A DNA stretch of 34,808 nucleotides from Nitrospirae bacterium RIFCSPLOWO2_02_FULL_62_14 (GCA_001805245.1 MHEU01000012.1:19988-54795); one strand, 5' to 3'; positions 16,226 through 24,759 are shown, numbered from the stretch's first letter. Numbers and translations: made by a program. The notes: generated by a model not told the origin, from the letters alone.

Positions 16226-17533
16226 ATGCGGCCCCTTCGACACACTGTCGCCGTCTTCACCGCCTGGCTCGGCCTCGCCGTCTTTTCGACCGGAGGGCCG
16301 GCGGCGGCGGGCGATCCCATGGAGGAGATCAACAAGCGTTTCCAGCAGCACAAGGAAGCCGGCGACACCGCCGTCCTCGACGTCCAGCAGCAATACAGCG
16401 CGCAACGCGCCGCCATGGAAATGCAATGGAAGCAGCGGGAGCAGGCCATCGCCGCCCGGTGGCAGCAGATGAAACGTGAGATCGAACAAAAGTGGGACCG
16501 GGCCCGCCAGTCGAACGAGAAGGAATGGGTGGACTATTCCCCCGCCTATGAAGCCCGCAGCACCGTGGACTTTGAAAAGGGCGTGATCGAAATTACGGTG
16601 CTGGTCCCCATCGGTGAAATCGATTCGTCGCACACGGATGCCGACGCGGTTCTGCTGGCGATGAAGGAGGCGCAAGCCGAAGCCGGCGCCTCCGGCGCGC
16701 CCCGATTGGCAACCGCCGCCGCGACGGATCCGGCCAGCGTCATGATCGCGCGCGCCGCCCTGCCGGCTGCGTGGGCGAAAATCGTCCGGCAATTCGAGCA
16801 GGTGTTTTCCAAGGAGGCCGCATCCGGCCGGCCCGTGCTGGCCAATCAGGTGGTGGCCAAATCAGGCGCACCCGTCGCGACTCAGGCGGCGAAGTCGTTC
16901 GTGGAATCGGAGGTTATTCCGAACGCCGTCGTTGAAGACAAGCCGATGCAGGCGCAGGACGGCGTGACCCGCGCCCAGGTGACGGCGAAGGTGCCCCTGG
17001 CATCGGACCACCTCCGGCAGCGCGCCCAACTGTACAAAGACGACGTCGCCGCCCACGCGAAACGGCACGGGCTCGACCCCCGCCTGCTCTTTGCCATCAT
17101 CCACACGGAATCCTATTTCAATCCGCTCGCGCAAACGCCGGCGCCCTCCTACGGCCTCATGCTGCTGGTCCCCAGAGGACCGGCCCGCGATGCCTACAAT
17201 TATCTCTACAAAAGCGACATCGTCCTCGACGACAACTACCTTCAGGACCCGGCGCACAACGTCGAACTCGGTGCAGCCTATCTGCATCTCTTGCGGCGGC
17301 AGCTGGTCCCCAACATGGAAGAGGGCGACAAGAAGAACTTCCTCGTCGCCTGCGCCTACACCTGGGGCATGGACAGGACCCGCGACCAGATTCTGAAGCA
17401 GGCCCGCGTCCAGGATCTGACGTCCACCCAGGTCTTCACCCTCCTGACCCAAAAGACCCCGGAAAACACCCGCGCCTATCTCAACCGGGTCAAGGACCGC
17501 ATCACGATGTACGACGCGCTGGCGCCGAAATAG
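16226..17533 (+). CDS. MltC-like lytic transglycosylase with a coiled-coil N-terminal region
   Basis: 435 residues from the ATG at 16226, preceded by GAGGAG at about 7 bases; the frame is open much further upstream across mlaF/mlaE but that part is antisense to real genes. A signal peptide ends near AAAGD and has no Cys lipobox, unlike true MltC. Residues ~30-105 are very rich in Gln/Glu/Lys and predict a coiled coil. Residues ~108-130 (YSPAYEARSTVDFEKGVIEI) match the DUF3393 region of MltC. The SLT domain follows at ~275-420 with the probable catalytic E295 in HTESYFNP; the usual GLMQ is GLML. The enzyme should cut the glycan strands of peptidoglycan in the periplasm. It is paralogous to mltC at 21052-22284. 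Confidence 0.85.
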   Translation: MRPLRHTVAVFTAWLGLAVFSTGGPAAAGDPMEEINKRFQQHKEAGDTAVLDVQQQYSAQRAAMEMQWKQREQAIAARWQQMKREIEQKWDRARQSNEKEWVDYSPAYEARSTVDFEKGVIEITVLVPIGEIDSSHTDADAVLLAMKEAQAEAGASGAPRLATAAATDPASVMIARAALPAAWAKIVRQFEQVFSKEAASGRPVLANQVVAKSGAPVATQAAKSFVESEVIPNAVVEDKPMQAQDGVTRAQVTAKVPLASDHLRQRAQLYKDDVAAHAKRHGLDPRLLFAIIHTESYFNPLAQTPAPSYGLMLLVPRGPARDAYNYLYKSDIVLDDNYLQDPAHNVELGAAYLHLLRRQLVPNMEEGDKKNFLVACAYTWGMDRTRDQILKQARVQDLTSTQVFTLLTQKTPENTRAYLNRVKDRITMYDALAPK

Positions 17534-17607
17534 CGAACCGCAGCCTGACCAGCCATCATTTCTCCTCGCAGGACTCCGCATGAGGGCCGCAGAAGGCCGG
17601 CAAAGGA

Positions 17608-17636
17608 TTGACTTGATAGCGGCTTTTGAATAGGCT
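17608..17636 (+). promoter_or_regulatory. Promoter of the CHASE2 kinase gene
   Basis: TTGACT (17608-17613), a 17-base spacer and TAGGCT (17631-17636) resemble a sigma70 promoter in the 133-base gap after the transglycosylase. Start near 17643; the kinase GTG at 17667 has AGGAG 7 bases upstream. Confidence 0.55.
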
Positions 17637-17666
17637 GCACCGGCATCTCACCACAGGAGACCTGCA

Positions 17667-20234
17667 GTGCGCGGACAGACTTCCAAGACACTCTTCTCCG
17701 ATGCAGCCCTTGGCGGCTTCATCACCCTGCTCTGCCTGATCGCCTACTTCGGGGACTGGCCCCTGTTCCGTTCCATCGAAGCCTGGACGTATGACATCCG
17801 GGTCCCGTTGCGCGCCAATCCCAAACCCTCCGACCAGGTCGTCATCGTCGGTGTGGACGAGGAAAGCCTGACCAGGATTGGACGCTGGCCATGGCCCCGA
17901 TCGGTGATTGGAGAACTGCTCGACATTCTGCGTGAGAGCGGCGCCAAGGTGATCGGCGTCGGTTTCGTGTTCTCCGAGCCGGACTATAATCAAGGATTGC
18001 AGGAAGTGCGCGCGATCCGGAGGGAACTGGCGCTCCAGGGCCAGCCTGTCCCGGAACCCAAGCCGGGATCGAAACCGCGCGACGGCGAAGGCCGCTCCCA
18101 GGAAATGTTCCGCATGGTGCTCGACCTTCTCGGTGAAGCGGAAGTACGGCTGGATCACGACGCGAAACTGGAAGCTGTCCTGCAGCGCACACCGCAGGTC
18201 GTCCTGCCGGTCCTGATGGAACGGGGCAAGCCGGGCGGCGAGGCGGAGGAGCTCCCGAAGCCGGTGCTGGCCAACGCCCTGGCGCCGACGGCGCAACCGC
18301 TCCCCACGGACACCCTGCTGCAGATTGAGACACGCAAGCTGGTGCCGCCCCTGCCGGCCTTTCTTCCCGACGGCGTGGCGCTGGGTCACTTTACAATTTC
18401 GGCCGATCGCGACGGGCGGGTCCGCCAGGAACAACTGGCCCTGGAATATCGCGGACGTCTCTATCCCTCTTTTGCGTTGCGCATCCTGAGCGCGTACCTC
18501 GCCGTGCCGACCGCTCAGATCACGGCCCGGCCCGGAACCGGCATCACCGTCGGCGCGGTTCGTTTCCAGACCGACGACGCCCTGCGCATGCCCATCAGCT
18601 TCAACGGTCCTGCCGGCACGTTCAAAGCCGTGCCGGCCCATGCCGTGTTGACGGGGCAAATCCTGCCGGACACGTTCCGCGGCAAACTGGTCCTGCTGGG
18701 GCCGGTGGCTCCGGACATCAGCGAACACCTCGCCACGCCGACGTCGCGCGGGATGGCCGGCATGGAAATCGTCGCCACCGTTCTCCAGAACGCCCTGAAC
18801 AAGAACCTGCTCGTGACGCCGCCCTGGGCCTTCGCCGCAGAACTCGGCATGCTTCTCGGCTTCGGGCTGATCCTGACCCTTGGCCTGCCCCGGCTCGGCA
18901 CGCTCACGGCCGGCATCATCACGGGCATTCTCCTGGCCGGCTGCCTCACGGGCACCACGCTCGCCTACGCCCACCACGGCTACCTGGTGACCGCGCTCTA
19001 TCCCAGCCTGCTGTTGCTCGCGGGGTTTGCGGTTCTCGGCATGCGCCGGTTCCTGCTCTCGACCAAACAGCAGGAGATGGTCGTGGCCGACAGCATCGAA
19101 TCGAATAAAATGCTGGCACTCTCCTTCCAGGGACAGGGCATGCTGGACATGGCGTTCGAGAAATTCAAGAAATGCCCCCTGGACGACTCGGTCATGGACC
19201 TGCTCTACAATCTGGCGATGGACTTCGAACGCAAGCGCATGTTCAACAAATCCATCGCCGTCTACGAGCACATCGCGACGCAGAACCCGGCGTTCAAGGA
19301 CATCAAGGAGCGCACCGCCCGCCTGAAAGACATGGAGATGACGATGACGCTGGGCAGCGGCCGCAAGCGCACCAGCGCCGAGGGCACGGTCATCGTCGCC
19401 GGAGGCGCCGCCCGTCCCACGCTGGGACGGTACGAAATCGAGAAGGAACTCGGCCGTGGCGCGATGGGCACGGTGTTCCTCGGCAAGGACCCCAAGATCA
19501 ACCGGTTCGTCGCCATCAAAACCCTGCGGCTGGATGAAGTGGATGCGGAGATGGTTCCCGAGGTCAAGGAGCGGTTTTTCCGGGAAGCCGAGTCCGCCGG
19601 ACGCCTGAACCATCCGAACATCGTCACGATCCACGACGCCGGCGAAGAGCAGGAGCTGGGCTATATCGCCATGGAGGTTCTGGACGGCAAGGACCTCAAG
19701 GAGTGGTGCCGCAAGGACAATCTTCTGCCTATGAAGCAGGTGCTGGAAGTCGTCGCCGAAGTGGCGGACGCGCTCGATTACGCCCACAGCCAGAACGTCG
19801 TGCACCGGGACATCAAGCCCGCCAACATCATGATGCAGAAGGACGGCACCGTGAAGGTCACGGACTTCGGCATCGCCCGGATCACCACCTCGTCAAAAAC
19901 CCAGACCGGAGTGCTGCTGGGCACGCCCAGCTATATGTCGCCCGAGCAGATCACCAGCACCAAGGTGGACGGCCGCGCCGACATCTTTTCGCTGGGTGTC
20001 GTGCTGTTCGAAATGCTTGCAGGAGAAAAACCGTTTCAATCGGACAATCCGGCGACGCTCATGTTTCAAATCGCGAAGGAGCCGCACCCGTCGATCCTCA
20101 AGATGCGACCCGATCTGCCGCCGGCATGCGAGGCCGTCATCGACCGGGCTTTGCAGAAGGATGCGGCCCAGCGGTACCAGCGGGCGGCGGAGATGGCCGA
20201 GGCATTACGGGCTTGCGCTCAGGGGCTCACCTAA
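17667..20234 (+). CDS. CHASE2 transmembrane Ser/Thr protein kinase
   Basis: 855 residues, GTG start with AGGAG 7 bases upstream. An N-terminal membrane segment (~12-30) is followed by a periplasmic CHASE2 sensor (~35-380), three membrane helices (~388-470), a helical linker with TPR-like character (~480-560) and a Hanks-type kinase domain (~588-850). The kinase is complete: glycine loop GRGAMGTV, K618 in VAIKTL, HRDIKPAN with D715, DFG D733, and GTPSYMSPEQ. It should phosphorylate cytoplasmic Ser/Thr residues when the periplasmic sensor is engaged. The next gene encodes FHA domains, which bind phosphothreonine, so that protein is the likely target or reader. The same CHASE2 sensor type is on the adenylate cyclase at 6084-8030, so one envelope signal may feed two outputs. 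Confidence 0.93.
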   Translation: MRGQTSKTLFSDAALGGFITLLCLIAYFGDWPLFRSIEAWTYDIRVPLRANPKPSDQVVIVGVDEESLTRIGRWPWPRSVIGELLDILRESGAKVIGVGFVFSEPDYNQGLQEVRAIRRELALQGQPVPEPKPGSKPRDGEGRSQEMFRMVLDLLGEAEVRLDHDAKLEAVLQRTPQVVLPVLMERGKPGGEAEELPKPVLANALAPTAQPLPTDTLLQIETRKLVPPLPAFLPDGVALGHFTISADRDGRVRQEQLALEYRGRLYPSFALRILSAYLAVPTAQITARPGTGITVGAVRFQTDDALRMPISFNGPAGTFKAVPAHAVLTGQILPDTFRGKLVLLGPVAPDISEHLATPTSRGMAGMEIVATVLQNALNKNLLVTPPWAFAAELGMLLGFGLILTLGLPRLGTLTAGIITGILLAGCLTGTTLAYAHHGYLVTALYPSLLLLAGFAVLGMRRFLLSTKQQEMVVADSIESNKMLALSFQGQGMLDMAFEKFKKCPLDDSVMDLLYNLAMDFERKRMFNKSIAVYEHIATQNPAFKDIKERTARLKDMEMTMTLGSGRKRTSAEGTVIVAGGAARPTLGRYEIEKELGRGAMGTVFLGKDPKINRFVAIKTLRLDEVDAEMVPEVKERFFREAESAGRLNHPNIVTIHDAGEEQELGYIAMEVLDGKDLKEWCRKDNLLPMKQVLEVVAEVADALDYAHSQNVVHRDIKPANIMMQKDGTVKVTDFGIARITTSSKTQTGVLLGTPSYMSPEQITSTKVDGRADIFSLGVVLFEMLAGEKPFQSDNPATLMFQIAKEPHPSILKMRPDLPPACEAVIDRALQKDAAQRYQRAAEMAEALRACAQGLT

Positions 20235-20266
20235 GTACACTAGCCTCCTACGGGGGAAGAGGCGAG

Positions 20267-20986
20267 ATGCCGAAATTAGTGCTCAAATCGCACGGCGCTG
20301 TCATCAAAGAAATCCCGCTGGACAAATCACGCCTGACGATCGGCCGCAAACCGGACAATGACATCGTGCTGGACGATCAAGCGGCCTCCGGGCACCATGC
20401 CCGCGTCATCCAGATCCAATCGGTGTTTTTTATCGAGGACGCTGGCAGCAGCAACGGCACCTTCGCCAACGGCAAGAGAACGGACCGGAAGCAACTGGTC
20501 CACGGCGATCAAATCACCATCGGCCAGCACGCGCTCCTCTATCAGGAGGACAACACCGCGTCCGTCGTGCCCCCTCCAAAACAGTCTTTTGACGCCGACA
20601 AAACCGTGGTGATGACCCCGGCACTCCAGCGGGAATTATTGAAAGCTCAGGGCGGCAAGGCGGCCGGAGCCGCGCAAGCCAAGAAGGTGGTTGTTATCCT
20701 CCAGACGGTCTCCGGATCGACGGACCAGAAGGAATACAAGTTGAGCGGGCCGGTGGCCATCATCGGCTCGCAGGATTCGGCCGCGATCAAGCTCACCGGA
20801 TGGTTCGCTCCGAAACGCGCGGCGCTCCTGAACCGCCAGGGCGGGGGATATGCCGTCGCCCCGTCGGAGGAAGGCAAGAAAATCCTCGTCAACGGCACTA
20901 CTATCCAGGGCTCCATGGCGCTCAAAGAAGGCGACCTGATCGAGGTCGCCGGCGTGACGCTGCAATATTCGACGAAGGAAGAATAG
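20267..20986 (+). CDS. Double FHA-domain protein
   Basis: 239 residues from the ATG at 20267, 32 bases after the kinase stop; the frame is open upstream but only as an overlap with the kinase. The first FHA domain (~15-90) is canonical: TIGRKPDNDIVLDD, the SGHHARV site and SSNGTFANGKR, all needed for phosphothreonine binding. A linker with DADKTVVMTPA contains threonines that could be kinase sites. The second FHA-like domain (~140-235) keeps the fold (GPVAIIGSQDS, ILVNGTTIQGSMALKEGDLI) but lacks the usual Arg and Ser-x-x-His, so it probably does not bind phosphate in the usual way. Co-transcription with the kinase is very likely. Confidence 0.88.
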   Translation: MPKLVLKSHGAVIKEIPLDKSRLTIGRKPDNDIVLDDQAASGHHARVIQIQSVFFIEDAGSSNGTFANGKRTDRKQLVHGDQITIGQHALLYQEDNTASVVPPPKQSFDADKTVVMTPALQRELLKAQGGKAAGAAQAKKVVVILQTVSGSTDQKEYKLSGPVAIIGSQDSAAIKLTGWFAPKRAALLNRQGGGYAVAPSEEGKKILVNGTTIQGSMALKEGDLIEVAGVTLQYSTKEE

Positions 20987-21036
20987 CGCCGCTTGTTTTT
21001 CGCTCCCCGTTCAGCACCCTCGCGTTCCCGCTCATC

Positions 21037-21045
21037 TGATACACT
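21037..21045 (+). promoter_or_regulatory. Extended -10 promoter of mltC
   Basis: TGATACACT gives an extended -10 element. The start site would fall close to 21052, the first ATG of mltC, and no ribosome site is seen, so the message may be leaderless. The -35 region is poor. Confidence 0.35.
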
Positions 21046-21051
21046 GTGAGC

Positions 21052-22284
21052 ATGCACCGGACACGCATCCTCTCAACCCTCGCACTGGTATTCCTGTCCT
21101 TCTCTTCCGGCTGCCAGACGACCGACCGCGCGCTCAGCACGGCGGAGAAAACCGTGGCCAGTCCGACGGTCAGGACCGTCATCGGAATTGCCGGAAGCAA
21201 ATCCCCGGAAGCCGTGATCCGGAAACGCCTGGAAAGCTATGCACGGAATCCCGTTCGGCTGATCCAGGACCTGCGCCAGGCGAAACGGGACTATGACGCC
21301 CTGAAAGCGGCGCTCACCGGCAAGGTCAGCAAAACCTGGGGCAAGAAGGAAGTCCAGCTCCCCGACCGCACCCACTACGTGAAATACACCCAGAATTACA
21401 AAAGCCGCGCGATTGTGGATTTCGACAAAGGCGAGATTCTTGTCGAAACGCTGGACGCCACGCGTCCGCAAGAAAGCCTGAGAAGCGCGATCGTGACCAC
21501 GCTCCTCACACCGGACGATCCACGCGCGGTGGATCTATTTTCCGATAAAGCCGTGACCCTGACGAGCGAGAAAGACCCCTACCTCCTGGGTCTGGTCCAG
21601 AACCAGGAGGGCCAGTCCATCCGCACGCCCGCCGAGGCGGAACAATTCGCGGATTATCTGATCAAGAACAAATCGAACACGCGCGCGATCAAGCAGGACG
21701 GCGGATCCAAAACCGCGCACGTCGTCACGATGGGCATGGTTCCAAACTTTGCCAACAAGCAGGCGGAAAAATACCGCCCCCAGGTAAGCCGGTTTGCCGA
21801 GGAGTACAAGGTCAGCCCCAATCTGGTGTTTGCGATCATCCGGACGGAAAGCAACTTCAACCCTTTTGCCGTCAGCGGCGCGCCGGCCTACGGCCTGATG
21901 CAGCTGGTCCCCACCAGCGGCGGACGGGAAGCCTACCGGCGGGCCAAGGGATCCGACACCACGCCGTCGCGGGAATATCTGTTCAATGCCGACAACAATA
22001 TCGAGCTGGGGACCGCCCTCCTGAATGTCCTGCACTACAAGCAATTTGAAGACGTGGACAACACGGTGTCCCGCGAATACTGCGTCATCTCCGCCTACAA
22101 CACCGGCCTGCGCAACGTGCTGCGGACGTTTTCGAAGGACATGGTCGCCGCCATCAACCAGATCAACAGCCTCGAGCCGCCGGCCGTCTACGAAAAGTTG
22201 CGCCAGAGCCTGCCCTATGAAGAAACGCGCTCCTATCTGGTCAAAGTCACCTCGTTCCGCAAGCAGTTCGTCAGCGCACAATAA
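21052..22284 (+). CDS. mltC: Membrane-bound lytic murein transglycosylase C
   Basis: 410 residues from the ATG at 21052; an in-frame GTG lies two codons earlier. The signal peptide ends in SSGCQ, so the protein is probably an outer-membrane lipoprotein. The DUF3393 domain (about 110-215) has YVKYTQNYKSRAIVDFDKG and then DDPRAVDLFSD, like E. coli MltC. The SLT domain (~240-400) has the catalytic E266 in RTESNFNP, GLMQLVP, and AYNTG. These features and the length together fit MltC along its whole length. It cleaves peptidoglycan with formation of 1,6-anhydromuramic ends. A hairpin for the opposite-strand helicase gene overlaps its stop codon. Confidence 0.92.
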   Translation: MHRTRILSTLALVFLSFSSGCQTTDRALSTAEKTVASPTVRTVIGIAGSKSPEAVIRKRLESYARNPVRLIQDLRQAKRDYDALKAALTGKVSKTWGKKEVQLPDRTHYVKYTQNYKSRAIVDFDKGEILVETLDATRPQESLRSAIVTTLLTPDDPRAVDLFSDKAVTLTSEKDPYLLGLVQNQEGQSIRTPAEAEQFADYLIKNKSNTRAIKQDGGSKTAHVVTMGMVPNFANKQAEKYRPQVSRFAEEYKVSPNLVFAIIRTESNFNPFAVSGAPAYGLMQLVPTSGGREAYRRAKGSDTTPSREYLFNADNNIELGTALLNVLHYKQFEDVDNTVSREYCVISAYNTGLRNVLRTFSKDMVAAINQINSLEPPAVYEKLRQSLPYEETRSYLVKVTSFRKQFVSAQ

Positions 22285-22317
22285 AAAACGCCTGCCGGCT
22301 GTCTGCCGGCAGGCGTT
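22283..22317 (-). terminator. Rho-independent terminator of the DEAD-box helicase gene
   Basis: A perfect 13-bp stem (22287-22299 with 22305-22317) with a 5-base loop is followed on the minus strand by TTTTTT (22288-22283). It lies 48 bases past the helicase stop and overlaps the end of the convergent mltC gene, for whose transcript the hairpin lacks a T-tract. Confidence 0.88.
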
Positions 22318-22364
22318 CATCTCACAATCCTCTTTCAGGCCCCCTTCAGGGACGCAACGGCTGT

Positions 22365-23603
22365 CTACCGCGGCGAGGCTCCCCGCCAGGATCCCCGTTC
22401 GGCTTGCGGCCGGCCACCCGTCCGTCCATGAGCCGAACGATGGTGCACCGGCTGGTGCGACCGATGCGACGCCGCAGGAACCGGGCTGCCTTCTGCAAGC
22501 GGCACGGACTTCCCCAGGAGCTTTTCGATGGCACGCAGCTGATCGTGATCCTCGGAGGTGACGAAGCTGGTCGCCTTCCCCGTGGCATGCATGCGCGCCG
22601 TACGACCGATCCGGTGAACATAGTCCTCCGGGCAGTTCGGCAGGTCGAAGTTGACCACGTGGCCGATATTCGCAACGTCGATGCCACGGGCCGCGATATC
22701 GGTCGCCACCAGGACTCGGAATGTCCCGCGCTTGAAGCCTTCCAGCGCCGCGCGGCGCTGCGAAAGGCTCCGGTTGCCATGGATCACAGCCACCTTGTGC
22801 CCGGCGCTCCCCAGGACACGACCGAGCTTGTCGGCCCGATGCTTCGTCCTGGTAAAGACCAGCACGGAGTCCTTGTCCGCCCCCAACAGCGATACCAGGA
22901 GATTGGCTTTGCTGTCGTGGGTGGTGTGGTGCACGGCCTGGGTCACCCCGGCTACCGTGGTAGCCGGTTTGGCCACCATCACGGAAATAGGATTCTTCAC
23001 GCTTGCACGGGCCAGCTGATTCAAATCGGCCGGCATCGTGGCCGAGAACAGCAGTGTCTGCCGCTCCTCGGGCATGGCTTCCAGAATTTGATTGATCTGT
23101 GGCGCGAACCCCATGTCGAGCATGCGGTCGGCCTCATCCAGCACCAGAATCTTCATTGACGCCAGATTGACCGTGCCGTTCCACATGTGGTCCAGCAACC
23201 GTCCCGGCGTGGCAACGAGAATATCCGGGCGCTGCCGCAGCCCCCGCACCTGCGCCTGCATATCGGCGCCGCCGACAATCGTCGTGGCGAAGATCCGCAT
23301 GCTGCGGCCGAGCTGATCGATGACACCCTGGACCTGAATCGCGAGTTCGCGGGTCGGCACCAGAATGAGCGCGTGCGGCTGGCCTTTCGGCATGGTCGCC
23401 AGACGCTCGATGAGGGGGATGACAAACGCGCCGGTCTTGCCGGTTCCGGTTTGCGCGCATCCCAGCACATCACGCCCCTGCAGCGCATAGGGAATGGCCT
23501 GCTGCTGGATGGCCGTGGGATTGATGAAACCTGCCTTGGTCAGGTCCCGCAAGAGGGATTCGGACACACCAAGGGTGTTGAAGGTGGACGTAGCAGTCTG
23601 CAC
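22365..23603 (-). CDS. DEAD-box ATP-dependent RNA helicase (RhlE-like)
   Basis: 412 residues, GTG start at 23603 with AAGGA 6 bases upstream. All core motifs are present: the Q motif (FINPTAIQQQAIP), Walker A AQTGTGKT, PTRELA, GG, TPGRLLD, DEAD (DEADRMLDMGF), SAT, then VFTRTKH, ARGIDV and HRIGRTAR. The C-terminal tail (~380-412) is basic and rich in His/Arg/Gly, as in RhlE and related cold-shock helicases. It unwinds RNA duplexes in ribosome assembly or mRNA decay. Its own promoter -10 and terminator mark it as a single-gene unit. Confidence 0.94.
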   Translation of the reverse strand: MQTATSTFNTLGVSESLLRDLTKAGFINPTAIQQQAIPYALQGRDVLGCAQTGTGKTGAFVIPLIERLATMPKGQPHALILVPTRELAIQVQGVIDQLGRSMRIFATTIVGGADMQAQVRGLRQRPDILVATPGRLLDHMWNGTVNLASMKILVLDEADRMLDMGFAPQINQILEAMPEERQTLLFSATMPADLNQLARASVKNPISVMVAKPATTVAGVTQAVHHTTHDSKANLLVSLLGADKDSVLVFTRTKHRADKLGRVLGSAGHKVAVIHGNRSLSQRRAALEGFKRGTFRVLVATDIAARGIDVANIGHVVNFDLPNCPEDYVHRIGRTARMHATGKATSFVTSEDHDQLRAIEKLLGKSVPLAEGSPVPAASHRSHQPVHHRSAHGRTGGRPQAERGSWRGASPR

Positions 23604-23627
23604 AAACTATCCTTTCAGTTTGATCGC

Positions 23628-23633
23628 ATTATA
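23628..23633 (-). promoter_or_regulatory. -10 element of the helicase promoter
   Basis: On the minus strand a perfect TATAAT, with start expected near 23621 and the helicase GTG at 23603. No good -35 is seen at the right distance, so an activator or another contact may be needed. Confidence 0.5.
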
Positions 23634-23694
23634 CGGGATCAGAGAACCGAGGGGAGACAGGATCAGGAAGGAATCCGCTCTAGCCTGGACCTAA

Positions 23695-23711
23695 TCGCGA
23701 TGCGATCGCGA
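23695..23711. repeat. Perfect 7-3-7 palindrome upstream of the helicase gene
   Basis: TCGCGAT-GCG-ATCGCGA forms a perfect inverted repeat about 65 bases upstream of the helicase -10. The size fits a dimeric regulator site, though it could be chance in a GC-rich genome. The rest of 23634-23861 shows no gene. Confidence 0.35.
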
Positions 23712-23861
23712 AGTCCGTTATGGTTGAGCATCATCACCGCCGGACCAAATACGCTGATGACGTGAATGCACTGTACAGCATGAACCCCCCGGCGTCAAGC
23801 TTTCATTTCAGCCTGAGGGATGCCGCGTGAGCGTGAGGGCCTGCGCGACCACGCAAACGAG

Positions 23862-24101
23862 TCAGGCGCGCGGCTTTGGATCTTCATACCCCTGATACCA
23901 GCCGGTCCAATGGGCATAGCGCCGGTTCGCCCATGTGCGGACCTCGTCCTTCCGTTCACCGTAACGTGTTTCAATTGTGCGGTTGAACGTGTCCAGGTTG
24001 CCCTCGATCTGCCGGAGATCAGCATCGGTAAATTTTCCCCACTGATTCTTCAGAGGTACTTCCAGTTGCCTCCAAAACTGTCCGAATTGTTCCTGGTTCA
24101 T
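23862..24101 (-). CDS. CsbD-family stress protein
   Basis: 79 residues, ATG at 24101 with GGAGGG 5 bases upstream. It shows the CsbD pattern: MNQEQFGQFWRQLEVPLKNQ start, then WGKFTDADLRQIEGN and RYGERKDEV. CsbD-like proteins are small, soluble, highly charged and abundant after stress; their mechanism is not known. The C-terminal WANRRYAHWTGWYQGYEDPK part is longer and more aromatic than in the shortest members. The gene follows a 48-residue membrane protein gene by 39 bases, so the two probably share a message. Confidence 0.85.
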   Translation of the reverse strand: MNQEQFGQFWRQLEVPLKNQWGKFTDADLRQIEGNLDTFNRTIETRYGERKDEVRTWANRRYAHWTGWYQGYEDPKPRA

Positions 24102-24140
24102 CGCGCCCTCCCTTGTGTTTTCCGGCCCAAGCGGATCGCG

Positions 24141-24287
24141 TCAGCGTCCTGCCTGACGCTCCAACGCGCGGTAGTCGTAGACGTAGGTATACAGCGTCAC
24201 CGCCACAACGGCCCCGCCAAAGAACACGGCAGTGGCCGATAGCGGATTGTGCGTGAACCAGTAGATCATGGTCTGCATGTAGCTCAT
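24141..24287 (-). CDS. Small single-span membrane protein (48 residues)
   Basis: The ATG at 24287 has AGAGG 6 bases upstream and the frame runs to TGA at 24141-24143. The protein begins MSYMQTMIYWFTHNPLS, has a hydrophobic span (ATAVFFGGAVVAVTLYTYV), then YDYRALERQAGR. One membrane helix with a short basic cytoplasmic tail is expected. I know no named family. The clear ribosome site, sensible composition and place just before the CsbD-like gene support a real gene. It may be a stress-linked small membrane protein. Confidence 0.65.
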   Translation of the reverse strand: MSYMQTMIYWFTHNPLSATAVFFGGAVVAVTLYTYVYDYRALERQAGR

Positions 24288-24301
24288 GTCTATCCTCTCG
24301 A

Positions 24302-24700
24302 TCGAAACGGCTCAGTGGAGGGCTGGTTCGTCGGTTGCCCTATCTGCTCATTCACGGAAGCTCAGACCGCTCGCCCCTCTTCCATACTCGCACACCGAGA
24401 AAGGCCTTCTGCCTGAGTCCGATCAGCGGACAATCGCGGCCCGCGAACGAGGAAGCGACTTCGGCGTAGAAGCGACGGAGACCGGGAAATCAGACGCGCA
24501 GGGAGGAGCCGGGACGCGCGAGAGATGGGATAGTCGGCGTGGCACAATACGTCATGCGCTCACCCTACAGGCAGGACAATGTCGTGTCAACGCATGGGAC
24601 CGCGGGCTTCGCGCAAAGGCATGATTCTATACGGATTTATATTTTCCTGTCCTGCAAACAGGCATGCGTGGCCGGCTGGAACAGTGTCCGTCATTTTTTT
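24302..24700. other. Intergenic region without a supported gene
   Basis: Frames here (for example 24286-24624 plus and 24362-24547 minus) lack ribosome sites and family features. The right half, from ~24620, turns AT-rich and holds a small hairpin, CCTGT/ACAGG at 24648-24664. A GTGTCCGTCATTTTTTTC stretch at 24685-24702 loosely resembles the direct repeats at 32.3-32.6 kb. Confidence 0.5.
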
Positions 24701-24701
24701 C

Positions 24702-24731
24702 TTCAACGGAGGCCCCGTTTTTAGGTATATT
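24702..24731 (+). promoter_or_regulatory. Possible promoter of the small basic protein gene
   Basis: TTCAAC (24702-24707), 18 bases, and TATATT (24726-24731) inside an AT-rich island. The match at -35 is weak, but the -10 and its setting are good. The leader to the ATC at 24760 would be ~22 bases and contains AAAGGGGG. Confidence 0.4.
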
Positions 24732-24759
24732 ATAAACAATTATACGAAAGGGGGACGCC

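Noticed and set aside
17556-19805. A 749-codon minus-strand frame opposite the kinase gene
   Set aside because: High-GC shadow frame; low complexity and no domain, whereas the plus-strand kinase has every motif.
19703-20266. N-terminal extension of the FHA protein frame
   Set aside because: It overlaps the kinase coding sequence in another frame; the FHA domain begins right after the ATG at 20267.
24286-24624. A 112-codon plus-strand frame
   Set aside because: No ribosome site, no family pattern, and it overlaps the promoter side of the small membrane protein gene.
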